From Marispirochaeta sp. (GTDB lineage: Bacteria > Spirochaetota > Spirochaetia > JC444 > Marispirochaetaceae), in assembly GCF_963668165.1 (NCBI RefSeq), contig NZ_OY764209.1, positions 1,054,001-1,118,000 on the forward strand: a stretch of 64,000 nt of DNA, given 5' to 3'. Shown here in pieces: positions 45,857 to 55,312 of this stretch. The first letter of the stretch is position 1, and every line of letters starts with the position of its first letter. The notes under the pieces are model-generated. The model saw only the letters and a list, made by a program, of their open reading frames with translations. It was not told the origin of the DNA and searched no databases. The position numbers and the translations under genes were made by a program.

Positions 45857-47236
45857 ATTGTCTAAAAGGGATAAGCCCATGACCATAATAAGTGCCATGA
45901 TCCGTCTTTCAGATTTCAGGTACAGACTCTCTGCAAAGAATAATGGATCTTTCAAAAACCGGAATCCACGTTCAACGCTTACCCCCTGGGCTTTGTAGAC
46001 AGACAGTAAGGAGTCTGTATCAAGTACTTGTGATTCAAGTTCATTCGTTGCAATAATGAAATATCCTTTTCGACCTTGCTCCTTGCCGACAGCCTCTGGA
46101 TTAATCACGATGCTGCCCTGCAAATAATATTCACAGCTGGTTTCCTCAGTAGTGCTGGTTGGACGGCCGCGTTTAGAAAATTTCTTTTTCTTTTTTACCT
46201 CATATTCAAGCTTGTGATATTTTAACTGCTTCCCGAACTTCTTAGCCGCATCACGAGCATCGGCTTCACATTTGAATGCATTATTAGATAAATGCCAGAA
46301 TTCTTTCTCTTGCTTTTTTCGTTCTTTATTAACATTCCGCGCCAGTGTTTCATTTTGTTTTTCGTATGCTTTTTCCGAAAATATGATAAGCCAACGCTGG
46401 GTGATATTTCCATACTCTGTAATGATTTCTTTATATGAATATCCCGGAGATTCTTTTGAAGCAGTTAGTTCACTGGAATTTGTTTCCTTGATCGTTTCTT
46501 TTGCTAGTTTCAAAGTTTCCGGGACTCTGGTAACCCACTTGGTTTGTGACAGTTCAGCCAAATTGTTTTTGAATAGAGTGCACTATCTGCAACAAAATAT
46601 GGAAGTTCATTTTTGTTGAACTGTTTCGAAAGGCCTGTATGGATTTACCGAAGCTTTTTTTGTCGCTCGAATTCCCGCTGAGAACTTCAAGAAAAACAGG
46701 CAGTGTACTCCTGAATCCACACATCATCGAAACGACTACTTGATTCAATTCAGGGTTGCTGTCTTTCGAATACCCCTTGGTTATATGAACTGGCTGCTGG
46801 TCAATATCATCAGGTTCATGTTTAAACTCGCCTTCAAAAGAGAACGTAGTCGTATCAAGGTGAACAAACTTATGTTTTATACCAGCACGGCGAAGGGCTT
46901 CCGAACTAACCGTGTAAAATAATTCGGTGACGCCGTATTCATACAATGCGTCGAGAGCTGTACCAAGGCAATCATCATGAAGATCAGTAGCAGTTATACC
47001 TTCACCTAACAACAAATCAACCGGCTTTGAATCATAGAAACGAGGAGTAAGGTAGAGTGCTTTTTTGGAAAATCCTGTTGCGTTAAGAATCAGTGCTTTC
47101 ACAGCTTTTCCAACACTGACCTTTCTCCCGTCTTTTCCGATGAGTTTATCTATCGTTTCAGGTATTCCTGAGACTCTTCATAGATACCGGCAACAACTCC
47201 CAATTGTTGTAGTATTTTCCCTTCCATTTTTTCCAT
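45857..47236 (-). pseudogene. IS1634-family transposase, N-terminal and central part, decayed
   Basis: Pieces in several frames: start MEKMEGKILQQLGVVAGIYEE (47236), then GIPETIDKLIGKDGRKVSVGKAVKALILN, ALYLTPRFYDSKPVDLLLGEG, HLDTTTFSFEGEFK, FVADSALYSK and AELSQTKWVTRVPETL, ending GFRFLKDPLFFAESLYLKSERRIMALIMVMGLSLL at the IS110 insertion. Frameshifts lie near 47180 and at two places around 46560-46610. A degenerate inverted repeat may be CCCGCATTCCGCAC (~44076) and CTGCGGAAAGTCGG (~47338). Confidence 0.85.
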
Positions 47237-47466
47237 AATACCCCTCCGTCTCTTATGATACCCTAGAAGTGAAGGTATTAATACTAGACGCTCGTAAAGT
47301 ATTACCGCTTAATTAATTACAATTTTTCCTATAGCAACTGCGGAAAGTCGGATTCATCCTCATCTTTTGGCTAAAACACATGACGTTCCCGGAGCCGGGG
47401 AATTTCTGGTATCAGAAGTGGGGCGCAACTAAGCTACAATGTAAATTGTGAATTATAACAATCAGT

Positions 47467-48285
47467 TTATTTGCCATCAATTTTGTAAATTAATAATCTA
47501 TGTGCTTTCTTGGCTATAGAAAGCATGTTTGCGATTTTAAACATAATCTTAGTAGAGGTATTTAATGTATTATTTCCTTCATAATCTGTAAAATACACTT
47601 CATCAATTAGTTGAATCCCTAATCCCCAATTTGCAAGTTCAGCAGGATCATCAATTCCCCAATTTATTCTCGCTCCAGTTTTCTTTAAAGAAGGATGATT
47701 ATTTGCATTTTTTGCTGTAAGTTTGCTATAAGCATCAAAAATCAAGGTATAATTACCAATTCTATCTTTAAGACGGCTTATCAACTCTTTTATTTCATTT
47801 TCTTTTAGATACATAAATAAACCTTCTGCGATAATGATATAATGGCCTTTCTCTTGTGGTATTATTTTTATCCATTCAGGTTCTGTAACTGAAGATGCTA
47901 TCATATGATACTTATCAGTCTCATTGAAAAAATGTTGACGAATACCAATGACTTCTTTATAATCTAGATCAAACCAATTAACATTATTATTCTTTATTCT
48001 AATATATCTACTATCAAGGCCACAGCCTAAATGTAGGGCAATACTATTTTCGTTATCTGAAAGAAAACTAGTCACATAATTATCCATAAGTTTTGCCCGT
48101 ATACACATCAGTATGTTCGTTTTCTCGGGAATTTTTAATGATTCAAAGTCGTAATCAATTTGCTTAACAATTTCCGATGATTTCTTATCAATTAATATTG
48201 GGTTTTGCTTTTCATTTTCCCGTGCTTTTCCTAACAATGGTATCAGTAAGGTTTCCTTTTCTTCTGTCAAAACAATTTTATTCAC
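47467..48285 (-). CDS. LCM-like SAM-dependent methyltransferase (cassette gene)
   Basis: 272 residues from a GTG at 48285 behind GGGAGAG; an ATG at 48327 is also in frame but touches attC site 4. VNKIVLTEEKETLLIPLLGKA is the usual opening of the leucine-carboxyl-methyltransferase-like family. LHLGCGLDSRYIRI is the SAM loop, WFDLDYKEVIGIR and IIAEGLFMYLKENEIKELI follow. The target is probably a small molecule; unknown. No clean attC follows its stop; the IS1634 relic lies there instead. Confidence 0.85.
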   Translation of the reverse strand: MNKIVLTEEKETLLIPLLGKARENEKQNPILIDKKSSEIVKQIDYDFESLKIPEKTNILMCIRAKLMDNYVTSFLSDNENSIALHLGCGLDSRYIRIKNNNVNWFDLDYKEVIGIRQHFFNETDKYHMIASSVTEPEWIKIIPQEKGHYIIIAEGLFMYLKENEIKELISRLKDRIGNYTLIFDAYSKLTAKNANNHPSLKKTGARINWGIDDPAELANWGLGIQLIDEVYFTDYEGNNTLNTSTKIMFKIANMLSIAKKAHRLLIYKIDGK

Positions 48286-48330
48286 TGAAATCTCTCCCCA
48301 AACTGTTAACTTAACTTTTCGTTCCATTTA

Positions 48331-48408
48331 TTATAACTTCTCACAAGTAACCGAAGTTGGCTACCATCGGGAGCCAACTTCGGTGAAACTGGGTACTCGC
48401 AGTTATCA
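48331..48408. repeat. attC-like site 4
   Basis: The inner stem GAAGTTGGCT/AGCCAACTTC is perfect. The outer arms CAAGTAACC and GGGTACTCG pair imperfectly, and the ends are ATAAC/GTTAT. Confidence 0.75.
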
Positions 48409-48470
48409 GAAGTCGTAGTGGCAACTTTACCATTAAAACAAATTATATAAATTTATAAGTTCATTTTGGA

Positions 48471-49199
48471 TTATCTCGCTGTATCATTTTTAGATTTTTT
48501 TGTGAAACCTTTAATTCCTTTTAGTAAAAGCCAAAAAGCAAGCAACACTTCCCCAATAAATGTAAACATGCCAATTGATAAACTGTAATCAAATAAAATA
48601 AACTTTCCAAAACTATCTATTAAATAGCCTAATGAAGCAATACTCACTAAAATTCCGAGTGTTTTAGGAACATAACCTGATTTATATACTAAATAACCAA
48701 GAATTATAATATGAATACCAAAAACAGCTAAACCAATATCCCATCCAAAATTAAAGGCATTGATAAAAACCATCGATTGAGCATGTATCTGTTCTATTTT
48801 TAATATGTTAGTATAACTGTTGTTGGATAACAGATGTAATACACTAAAGAGATTATTTAATGCAGTAGCAAAAATAGCAGCATAAACTATTCTAAACAAT
48901 CCCATAAGCAGTGCCAGGCTCGTATTTACTGGTTTGAGAAAAACATAGAGTGCCCAAGCTACGATTATATCAAGAAAAATTATGATTAGGAAACTGCAGA
49001 GAATAATTCGAAAGAGAAATTGATTCTCAATAATATTCATTGCTGTTTGTGCTGCATCTTCAGGTTCAAAATAATTCTGAAGAATAGGGAAACTAATAAA
49101 CGCAATTACAGTCATTAGCAACAAGCTAACACCTGAAATTAATGCAGCTTTTTGAATTGATACATCAGCGTTACTAATGTTTTTTTCAGTTAAAATCAT
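48471..49199 (-). CDS. DUF4386-family membrane protein (cassette gene)
   Basis: 242 residues with about six membrane segments (ALISGVSLLLMTVIAFISFPIL..., IILCSFLIIIFLDIIVAWALYVF). The layout and the phrases LFRIVYAAIFATALNNL and YKSGYVPKTLGILVSIASLGYLIDSF fit DUF4386. Function unknown. The ATG at 49199 follows AAAGGAG. It ends 63 bases from attC site 4 and follows the next small gene by ~35 bases. Confidence 0.85.
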   Translation of the reverse strand: MILTEKNISNADVSIQKAALISGVSLLLMTVIAFISFPILQNYFEPEDAAQTAMNIIENQFLFRIILCSFLIIIFLDIIVAWALYVFLKPVNTSLALLMGLFRIVYAAIFATALNNLFSVLHLLSNNSYTNILKIEQIHAQSMVFINAFNFGWDIGLAVFGIHIIILGYLVYKSGYVPKTLGILVSIASLGYLIDSFGKFILFDYSLSIGMFTFIGEVLLAFWLLLKGIKGFTKKSKNDTAR

Positions 49200-49234
49200 T
49201 TTTTTTCTCCTTTGGTTTTTCAAACTGTTTATTT

Positions 49235-49507
49235 CTACTCTTCTGTCCTTAGCCATCTCCAAGCATACCAAAAAATAAATAAAGTAGTTAGTATTTCAAC
49301 AGTTCCCAAAAAGAGATAATATATCGTCGGTGTTCCAACAAACATTGTAAATATCATAGCGATAGTCTTTATTGAAGCTGCAGTAATATATTGTTTCAAT
49401 AAACCTGCATCCATTAGACCTAGAATATCACAATATATATAGTTTAAAGTTACAAATATCCATAAAGTCGAAAGTATCATTCTTCTATTTTTTACTAACG
49501 AACTCAT
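49235..49507 (-). CDS. Small membrane protein, DUF6326-like
   Basis: 90 residues, three membrane segments: MILSTLWIFVTLNYIYCDILGLMD, IKTIAMIFTMFVGTPTIYYLFLG and VEILTTLFIFWYAWRWL. It resembles proteins listed as DUF6326, which often sit beside DUF4386 genes. RBS AAGGAGAAA precedes the ATG. It probably shares a cassette with the DUF4386 gene. Confidence 0.7.
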   Translation of the reverse strand: MSSLVKNRRMILSTLWIFVTLNYIYCDILGLMDAGLLKQYITAASIKTIAMIFTMFVGTPTIYYLFLGTVEILTTLFIFWYAWRWLRTEE

Positions 49508-49873
49508 TTTTCTTATTTCTCCTTTTATAAATTTACTTATTTACTAATATCGAAGGAGCCTGATTGAACGAACACTCATTTACTCGACATCTCTTACAAA
49601 AATATAGAAACTGACCTAAATATTATATGCATGCTTATCCCCAACACATTTTTCATTTCCCTGTTCTATTTCCTTCTCCCGTAGAACCATGGAGAGGGCG
49701 GGACTCCGCCTGAACCGCATATCCGCGGTTGCCGGACGGTTTTGCCAGTCCAATTCTCGCTATTATCTCGACTGCCATCAATGAGTTTTTATTAATTGAC
49801 TATTTCTTGGCACGTGTTATTCGCAAGAAAATTCCTCCAATGCCAATGACAGCCCATAAAACGACCGCTCAAG
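49508..49873. other. Intergenic, possible degraded attC
   Basis: 366 bases without a gene. They hold small hairpins (GGCGGGACTCCGCC, AACCGCATATCCGCGGTT) and a TTCTCGCTATTAT stretch near 49768 that looks like a worn attC right end. I could not find a convincing partner arm. Confidence 0.35.
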
Positions 49874-50625
49874 TCAGGATATGTAAGTGAGTAGTGCTCT
49901 TCCCTCTAATGGTGGCTCGATGGCGATCATACAAACCACCAGGCCCATATGCATCAGTATCACCAGTAAGAGACTTTTCGTTTTTCGATAGAGCCAGATC
50001 ATCAGCACACGGTAAGCTATAATCCAAGAGAACAGACGCGCCAGAAGTAGTAGCAAAGGTAGAGTCCCAAATAGGCTGTCATCTTACCAGAAAGGAGGAA
50101 AATGCCATAAACCCATAGCGACCCCGTGAGTAGACCACTCAACAATATCCCATGTTTTTCCAGCATTCGCGGTACGGCGAAGCCTGTCCAACCTACCTCC
50201 TCAAAGAAAGCTATGAAAAATCCCGCTGCGACTCCCATTCCTATGAGTTGAATTTTGTCATCTGCAATGATTATCTTCGGTGTGAACTGAGGACCAAAGA
50301 CAGACAAGACCAATAATGTAATCATAGCCGTAACAGGAGCAGTAAGCAAAGCTACAGCGTAATAACTTCCATTGACTTTCCATTTTATCAAACGCTCCCC
50401 AAAATTGCGAAAACCCGCTTTCCCATCAACTGTTGCTGTAAGTATCAACATCGCCCCGGTTGTACCCAGCAACAAGGCCATGCCGATCATCTGCACCTGA
50501 TCCAATGCCACAGGAAGTCCGTCAGGACCGAGGAATAAAAAAACCGAGCCCCAGGAGATAACAAAAACAAGTATGAAATAAGCCGCTACTGGATAGCACT
50601 TTAAGATATTAAGCTTTTGTTTCAT
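49874..50625 (-). pseudogene. CPBP-family intramembrane protease, one frame break
   Basis: CAAX-protease-like (CPBP, Abi) membrane protein. The catalytic motif 1 is AFFEEVGWTGFAVPRML. The first frame ends FLLSGKMTAYLGLYLCYY and stops. The other frame continues TLPLLLLLARLFSWIIAYRVLMIWLYRKTKSLLLVILMHMGLV, with the later catalytic His. One extra G in the GGG near 50070 would give YLGTLPLLLLLARLF without a break. It may be intact if this is a sequencing error. Confidence 0.82.
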
Positions 50626-50706
50626 GGTTTATCTCCTTTACTTATAGAACTATCATTAGTCCAAATAAAAATACAATTCATTCAAGAAACGGGCTGGCAA
50701 AATTTC

Positions 50707-50799
50707 CGACAACGCCCCGGGCGAATATGACGTTCGGCGAATGCCGAATGTGCCAAAGGCCAAGGAGCAAAGCGACGCAGCATATACGCCCTGTTATAT
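50707..50799. repeat. attC-like site 5
   Basis: GGGCGAATATG and CATATACGCCC pair at ten of eleven positions with ACAAC/GTTAT ends. The inner TTCGGCGAATGCCGAA forms a second small stem. Confidence 0.85.
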
Positions 50800-50831
50800 G
50801 ACGTTTCGGGGGTGTCTTCAAATATTTCATT

Positions 50832-51245
50832 TCACTTTACCTCTGGAAAAAATTGATTTTTACTCCCACAGATTAAGCAGGTTTCTCTATGAACACATAA
50901 CAAATGACCACATTTATCGCATTTCCACTTTTCCTTTTCTATTCGCACAAATTCTTTTATTCCATTTTCTTTAATTGTCTCCAAGTTTTGGATTGGACTT
51001 TCTCCGTATTTGGTTGTATATCGCTTATCTAAATTTCTAATTCTTCTGCAAGGAAATTTTTTACACTTATAACATAGAATGCTTTCATCACCGTCCTTTT
51101 CCGGACAAGCTTTTATACTACAAACAGTACAGTGATACGGCTTATTGCCAGTGCTTTTACAACCAAAACATTTGTTTTTCTTTCTTTGGAAACCCAAACA
51201 GATATCACAGATTACACCGCATGGCGCGACACTTTCATTATCCAT
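50832..51245 (-). CDS. DUF3795-family zinc-ribbon protein (cassette gene)
   Basis: 137 residues with four Cys clusters: PCGVICDICLGF, KCFGCKSTGNKPYHCTVCSIKAC, CYKCKKFPCRRI and KCDKCGHLLCVHRETCLICG. It likely binds zinc. The family is widespread and uncharacterised. The stop lies 33 bases from attC site 5. Confidence 0.88.
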   Translation of the reverse strand: MDNESVAPCGVICDICLGFQRKKNKCFGCKSTGNKPYHCTVCSIKACPEKDGDESILCYKCKKFPCRRIRNLDKRYTTKYGESPIQNLETIKENGIKEFVRIEKEKWKCDKCGHLLCVHRETCLICGSKNQFFPEVK

Positions 51246-51303
51246 ATTTAATAATTTCTTTTTATCATCAGATTAATCATTATACTTTCCACCCCCGAAA
51301 TGT

Positions 51304-51356
51304 CATAGACGTCCCGCGGGTATGCAACGTTTTGCGTCCCGCCAGGGTTGGCATAT
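51304..51356. repeat. attC-like site 6, left part only
   Basis: CATAGACGTCCCGCGGGTATGC repeats the left arm of sites 3 and 7, and GGCATAT could start the right arm. The expected CGCTGTTAT ending is missing; an IS110-family element follows. It is probably an attC broken by that element. Confidence 0.6.
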
Positions 51357-51504
51357 GTTTTTGCACTCTTGATTGTCATCTCCTTTCGATTAGCAGCCAT
51401 CAATCGTATTGACATGTTGGGGAAGCTCGACACTTACCCCGTATAGACGTATGAAAATTATATCATTCTTTTTCCGGAAGCAAAATCGATTAAGGGGGAT
51501 TAAC
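51357..51504 (+). ncRNA. 5' non-coding end of the IS110 element, candidate bridge-RNA region
   Basis: About 150 bases separate the broken attC from the recombinase start, while only a few lie 3' of it. IS110-type elements of the IS621 kind carry their bridge RNA in the 5' non-coding end. No fold was computed, so this is position-based inference. Confidence 0.3.
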
Positions 51505-52617
51505 ATGAAATATGTAGGCATTGATCTACACACCAACTGTTTCACCTGCTGTTTCCTGGATACAGCAGGTAAGAAAGAGATCAAAACTTTCGGTTTGAAT
51601 GAAAAGGATCTATCTTTCTTCTTTGAAGAAGTGGATAGCAGTTCTACGTATGTACTCATTGAAGCAACCATCAATTCATTTGCTTTCGAAAAAGTGATTC
51701 GTGAGCATGTTAAAGAGGTGCCGGTTGCTAATACCTTTGAGCTGAAACAGATTTCATTCACCAATAAGAAGACAGACAAGGTGGATGCTTACAAGCTGGC
51801 CAGGATTCTCAAAGCTCAATTGATGAGTGGGGAAGAGCAGATTCACCCTGTTGTTGTTCCCCCGCAGCATATCCAGGAATTGCGCGCCTTGTTTACGACA
51901 TACAGACTACTGAGAAAGCAGGTAGGTGCCATAAAGAACAGAATCCACTCATTATTGAAGCAGAATCTCAAACCGTTCACAAAAGAATACATATTCGGTA
52001 GAAAATCCAGGAAAGAAATCAGAAGTGTATGCAAGGATAGTCCCGCTGTAGATTTTCAACTTAATTTCCTGTTTGATCATTTGGAGGATTTGGAGGATCG
52101 TGTTACTGCCATCAAAAAAAAGATCAAAGAGGAAGGCCGTTTTTATCTAAAGGAAATCGATATTCTTACCAGCATGAAGGGCATCAGTGTGTTTACAGCC
52201 ATTGCAATAATTGCAGACATCATTTCAGTTAAAAGGTTTCCAAACAGCAAAAGATTTGCCAGCTATCTGCGTAGTACGCCAAAAGTTGAAAGTTCTAATG
52301 AGAAGACGATTATCAAAAGCACAAACAAAGCAGGCAGGAAAGTTGCAATTACATTGTTGTCTCAGGCATTGAATCACTATCGTGATGCAAGTCCAACGGT
52401 AAAAAGATGGCATGATCGCCTGAGGCGGTATAAAAAACCTGGAATAGTGAGAATGGGGGTATGCAGGAGAATGATAACCGAGGTCTATCAGATGCTGAAA
52501 AAGGAGGAATACCATTACTTCAGAGACAAGGAAAACCATAGAAAGAAAATGGATGAATACCTCAGTTTCCTCATTAATTTGGGAATGTATTGCGATGATA
52601 CTGCCCGGTCGGCTTGA
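51505..52617 (+). CDS. IS110-family transposase, intact
   Basis: 370 residues from the ATG at 51505 behind AAGGGGG. Acidic residues are in YVGIDLHTNCFTC, LIEATINSFAFEK and KTDKVDAYKLARIL. The C-terminal domain reads LTSMKGISVFTAIAIIADI and TPKVESSNEKTIIKSTNKAGRK with the nucleophilic serine region. It differs clearly from the 44642 and 59977 elements. Its ends are not defined here; the next attC begins eight bases after the stop. Confidence 0.92.
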   Translation: MKYVGIDLHTNCFTCCFLDTAGKKEIKTFGLNEKDLSFFFEEVDSSSTYVLIEATINSFAFEKVIREHVKEVPVANTFELKQISFTNKKTDKVDAYKLARILKAQLMSGEEQIHPVVVPPQHIQELRALFTTYRLLRKQVGAIKNRIHSLLKQNLKPFTKEYIFGRKSRKEIRSVCKDSPAVDFQLNFLFDHLEDLEDRVTAIKKKIKEEGRFYLKEIDILTSMKGISVFTAIAIIADIISVKRFPNSKRFASYLRSTPKVESSNEKTIIKSTNKAGRKVAITLLSQALNHYRDASPTVKRWHDRLRRYKKPGIVRMGVCRRMITEVYQMLKKEEYHYFRDKENHRKKMDEYLSFLINLGMYCDDTARSA

Positions 52618-52624
52618 CTTTTTT

Positions 52625-52719
52625 CATAGACGTCCCGCGAATAACTGAAGTTGTTTCGGCCCCTTGTGGGCTTGATCAATTTGGATGGAGCGAAGCGGAA
52701 TCAGTATTCGCTGTTATCG
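52625..52719. repeat. attC-like site 7
   Basis: CATAGACGTCCCGCGAATAACTGA and TCAGTATTCGCTGTTAT pair with one bulged A in the left arm, which resembles the extrahelical base of attC. The spacer has TTGGATGGAGCGAAGCGGAA. Confidence 0.85.
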
Positions 52720-53071
52720 GCATTAAGCGCTGGAGTGCAACCAGATAGCGAAACATGGATGTTGAGTGGTTACAGTTGAAAATAAAACATTTTGGCTTTG
52801 TGCGTATAGAGCGTAGCGACAGCACAAGATGTGACAAAGAAAATATCAGGTTGAAGCAGTTGTTAGAAATCTGTCTTCGCTGATGTCGATTTTCAAGATT
52901 TCCTTATTATCTTCAAATATCTTCAATTATCACTGCCGAAGACAGATTCTTTTTTTTCTTTAACGAGCAAAGCGACGGACGAAAAAACGCCCGCCGCGCT
53001 ACGCGGTTAATATGGAAAGAGCTTAAATAAATAGATCATTCAAACAAATAATTTTACTACCTTTACTTTCA
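52720..53071. other. Gene-free cassette-like stretch with a large hairpin
   Basis: No gene of length is seen. AATCTGTCTTCG (52868-52879) and CGAAGACAGATT (52937-52948) are perfect inverted 12-mers 57 bases apart, followed by eight T. A short ACGAGCAAAGCGACG motif near 52963 repeats the interior of attC site 5. Possibly a gene-less cassette or a small RNA with terminator. Confidence 0.4.
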
Positions 53072-53077
53072 TAATAA

Positions 53078-54753
53078 CCTAAATTCCGCACGATTTTATA
53101 ACTATGTTTGAAACATTACTTCTAACTCATTTCTTTGTATAGATTTATATCTCAGGATTTCTCTTGACAGAAACCAAAAGCATAGTATAATTTAACTATG
53201 TATGTTATAGACCAAAAAGTGGGAAAACACATCTATGTCTATGAAGTGCACAGCTATTGGGACAAGAATAAAAAATCACCCAGGCAGCAGAGAGTAAAAA
53301 TCGGTAAGCGTGATCCGGTTACCGGAGAACTTATCAAACTCCAGACTCGTCGTCAGAGCCGTGAATACGGACCGGTTTATTTCCTCGCTTCCCTGATTGA
53401 ACAACTCAGCCTGAAAGAGCTGCTCTACCAGGAGTTTCCCGATACAGCCCGGCAGATTCTCATGGTAGCCGCCTTTCAGATTGCAGAACACAAGAGTCTG
53501 TATTTGTGCAATAGTTGGCTTGAACATATTTACCTTAAAGAACCGCTTCATCTGCCCAGTCAGGCAGTAAGCCGTTTGCTGCATGAGCTTGGTGAAGATG
53601 ATCGTGGAATCTATCGATTCCTGGATGAATGGACGGAACATCATACCGACAGCGAGTTCATCGTATTCGATATCACCAGCCTTTCCACCTATTCAAAGGA
53701 AATCGACTTCGCCGAATGGGGCTACAACCGGGACGGAGAACGTCTTGCACAAATCAACTTTGGGGTGGTGTACAGCGAGCCAAGCAATCTTCCTCTCCTG
53801 TATTCCCTGTATCCAGGAAGTGTCCCCGATGTAGTAACACTGAAGAATATCAAAAAGCGGCTGGAAAAGATCTCAGAGCTTCGAACTCTGTTTGTGCTGG
53901 ATCGAGGCTTCTACAGCACGAAGAATATTGAACAGTTACAAGACCTCGGAGCGTTCATAATTCCTTTACCTATGGGAACTAAGGCAGCGAAAGAACTTGT
54001 CGACAAGCATCACAGTAGTATTACCGATCCGGAGCGGGCTTTTCGCTTTGGAAAAGAAATCTACTATGCACTTAGTGCCACACCCATCCTTCTTGAACAC
54101 GAGCAACTGACCGCCCACCTGTTCTATAACCAGAAAAGAGCCGGTGATGAAAGAGAACGACTGATTGGTGAACTTCTTACCATAGAGGAAGAGACACGGA
54201 TTAAGAAATGGAAGAGTTCTGCGAAACTTATCCGTTTTCTTGACGATAACCGGCCGGGGTGGCAGCACTATTTCTCCCTCAATGAAGGAGAAGATGGCTA
54301 CACCCTTTTACGCAAAAAGAAGGAAATCGAACAAATCTTGAACCATCATGGGATATTTATTCTGCTGTCGAACACCAATCTTTCGGCTGAACAGATCCTT
54401 GCCTATTACAGAAGAAAGGATGGTGTTGAAAAGTTGTTTGACACAATGAAACATGGGACCGAAATGAAGCGCCTGAGAGTACATAGCAGGAAGGCGATGG
54501 AGGGACTTATATTCATTGAGTTCATCAGTCTGATTATATACTCGGAAATCCAGAAAACACTGCGGGAAAGCGGTTTGGGAAAAAAACTCACCGTAGAGCA
54601 GTTATTCTATGAACTGAAGAAATTGAGCGTAATTGAAATTGATGATAAGAAACCCATCATCACCGAGCTGACACGGAAACAAAAAGATATTTTCAATGCC
54701 TTCAGAATTCAGCTGCCGATCCTGACATAGTATAATTTTGTGCGGAATTTAGG
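53078..54753 (+). mobile_element. IS1634-family insertion sequence, complete
   Basis: The 14-bp terminal repeats are CCTAAATTCCGCAC (53078-53091) and its mirror GTGCGGAATTTAGG (54740-54753), with similarity continuing inwards. The target duplication is TAATAA on both sides (53072-53077 and 54754-54759). Length 1676 bases. It lies in the last codons of the isochorismatase gene. Perfect ends and an intact transposase suggest a recent insertion. Confidence 0.93.
53198..54730 (+). CDS. IS1634-family transposase
   Basis: 510-residue DDE transposase of the IS4 superfamily. The opening MYVIDQKVGKHIYVYEVHSYWDKNKK is typical. Likely acidic residues are in FIVFDITSLSTYS and LFVLDRGFYSTKN, with YRRKDGVEKLFDTMKHG as the C-terminal Y-(2)R-(3)E-(6)K-type region. 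No frame break is seen. Confidence 0.93.
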   Translation: MYVIDQKVGKHIYVYEVHSYWDKNKKSPRQQRVKIGKRDPVTGELIKLQTRRQSREYGPVYFLASLIEQLSLKELLYQEFPDTARQILMVAAFQIAEHKSLYLCNSWLEHIYLKEPLHLPSQAVSRLLHELGEDDRGIYRFLDEWTEHHTDSEFIVFDITSLSTYSKEIDFAEWGYNRDGERLAQINFGVVYSEPSNLPLLYSLYPGSVPDVVTLKNIKKRLEKISELRTLFVLDRGFYSTKNIEQLQDLGAFIIPLPMGTKAAKELVDKHHSSITDPERAFRFGKEIYYALSATPILLEHEQLTAHLFYNQKRAGDERERLIGELLTIEEETRIKKWKSSAKLIRFLDDNRPGWQHYFSLNEGEDGYTLLRKKKEIEQILNHHGIFILLSNTNLSAEQILAYYRRKDGVEKLFDTMKHGTEMKRLRVHSRKAMEGLIFIEFISLIIYSEIQKTLRESGLGKKLTVEQLFYELKKLSVIEIDDKKPIITELTRKQKDIFNAFRIQLPILT

Positions 54754-55196
54754 TAATAACGTAGCATTTCGTCAATTTTCTTTTTATCATAGCTGGTAAC
54801 GCAATCTGATAGGACATTAACGCCATAATTTGCTTTGCGTAAGTTGTAACAGGTTGATTTAACACAAACAACAGCATCCGCTCCTGCTATATAGAAATCA
54901 CATATTTCATTTTTACTAATGAAGTCTGTAAATTCTTCACTGGTTAATGCGTTTCCTTTGTATTTTGTAAAAACATTTTTTGATACTATTTTCAAGTCTG
55001 AAGCTAATTCAGACCCATATGTATTGGGTTTAAGAGTCCTTGTGCCGGCTGATAAATTTTCATGCCTTATATAAATAACATGAATATCATTATTGACTGC
55101 CCAATCAATAGCTTTATTGATATTGCCAATAACATCCTTGTAATTCTTTGTTATGTCATTTTGAATATCGATTATTACTAAGGCTTTTTTCTGCAT
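54702..55196 (-). pseudogene. Isochorismatase-family cysteine hydrolase, 3' end replaced by IS
   Basis: Cysteine hydrolase with LVIIDIQNDITKNY (catalytic Asp), a conserved HVIYIRHEN and the cysteine region FYIAGADAVVCVKSTCYNLRKANY. ATG at 55196 behind AGGAGG. The IS1634 insertion cuts the gene after DEMLRYY; the current frame adds 16 residues from the element. Joining the sequence left of the IS gives YYESKGSKIICLNDLFI and stop, a normal tail. The protein may still function. It is divergent from a WYL regulator. Confidence 0.88.
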
Positions 55197-55312
55197 AGTG
55201 TTTCCTCCTGATAGGTAGATTGATTTGTTTACTTTGTTATTATACTTGTAATTGTTGACAACAGTATGGCAACAATACATATTGATTACAAGAAATTTTG
55301 GTAGGCGGTTAT
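55197..55312. promoter_or_regulatory. Divergent promoter region of the hydrolase and WYL regulator
   Basis: 116 AT-rich bases between divergent starts. TTGACAACAGTATGGCAACA (55254-55273) contains an imperfect repeat of a CAACA unit and could be the regulator's operator as well as a -35 element. Confidence 0.4.

Noticed and set aside
49650..49790. A further attC-like site near TTCTCGCTATTAT
   Set aside because: The right end resembles the others but no pairing left arm was found; left as a note in the gap entry.
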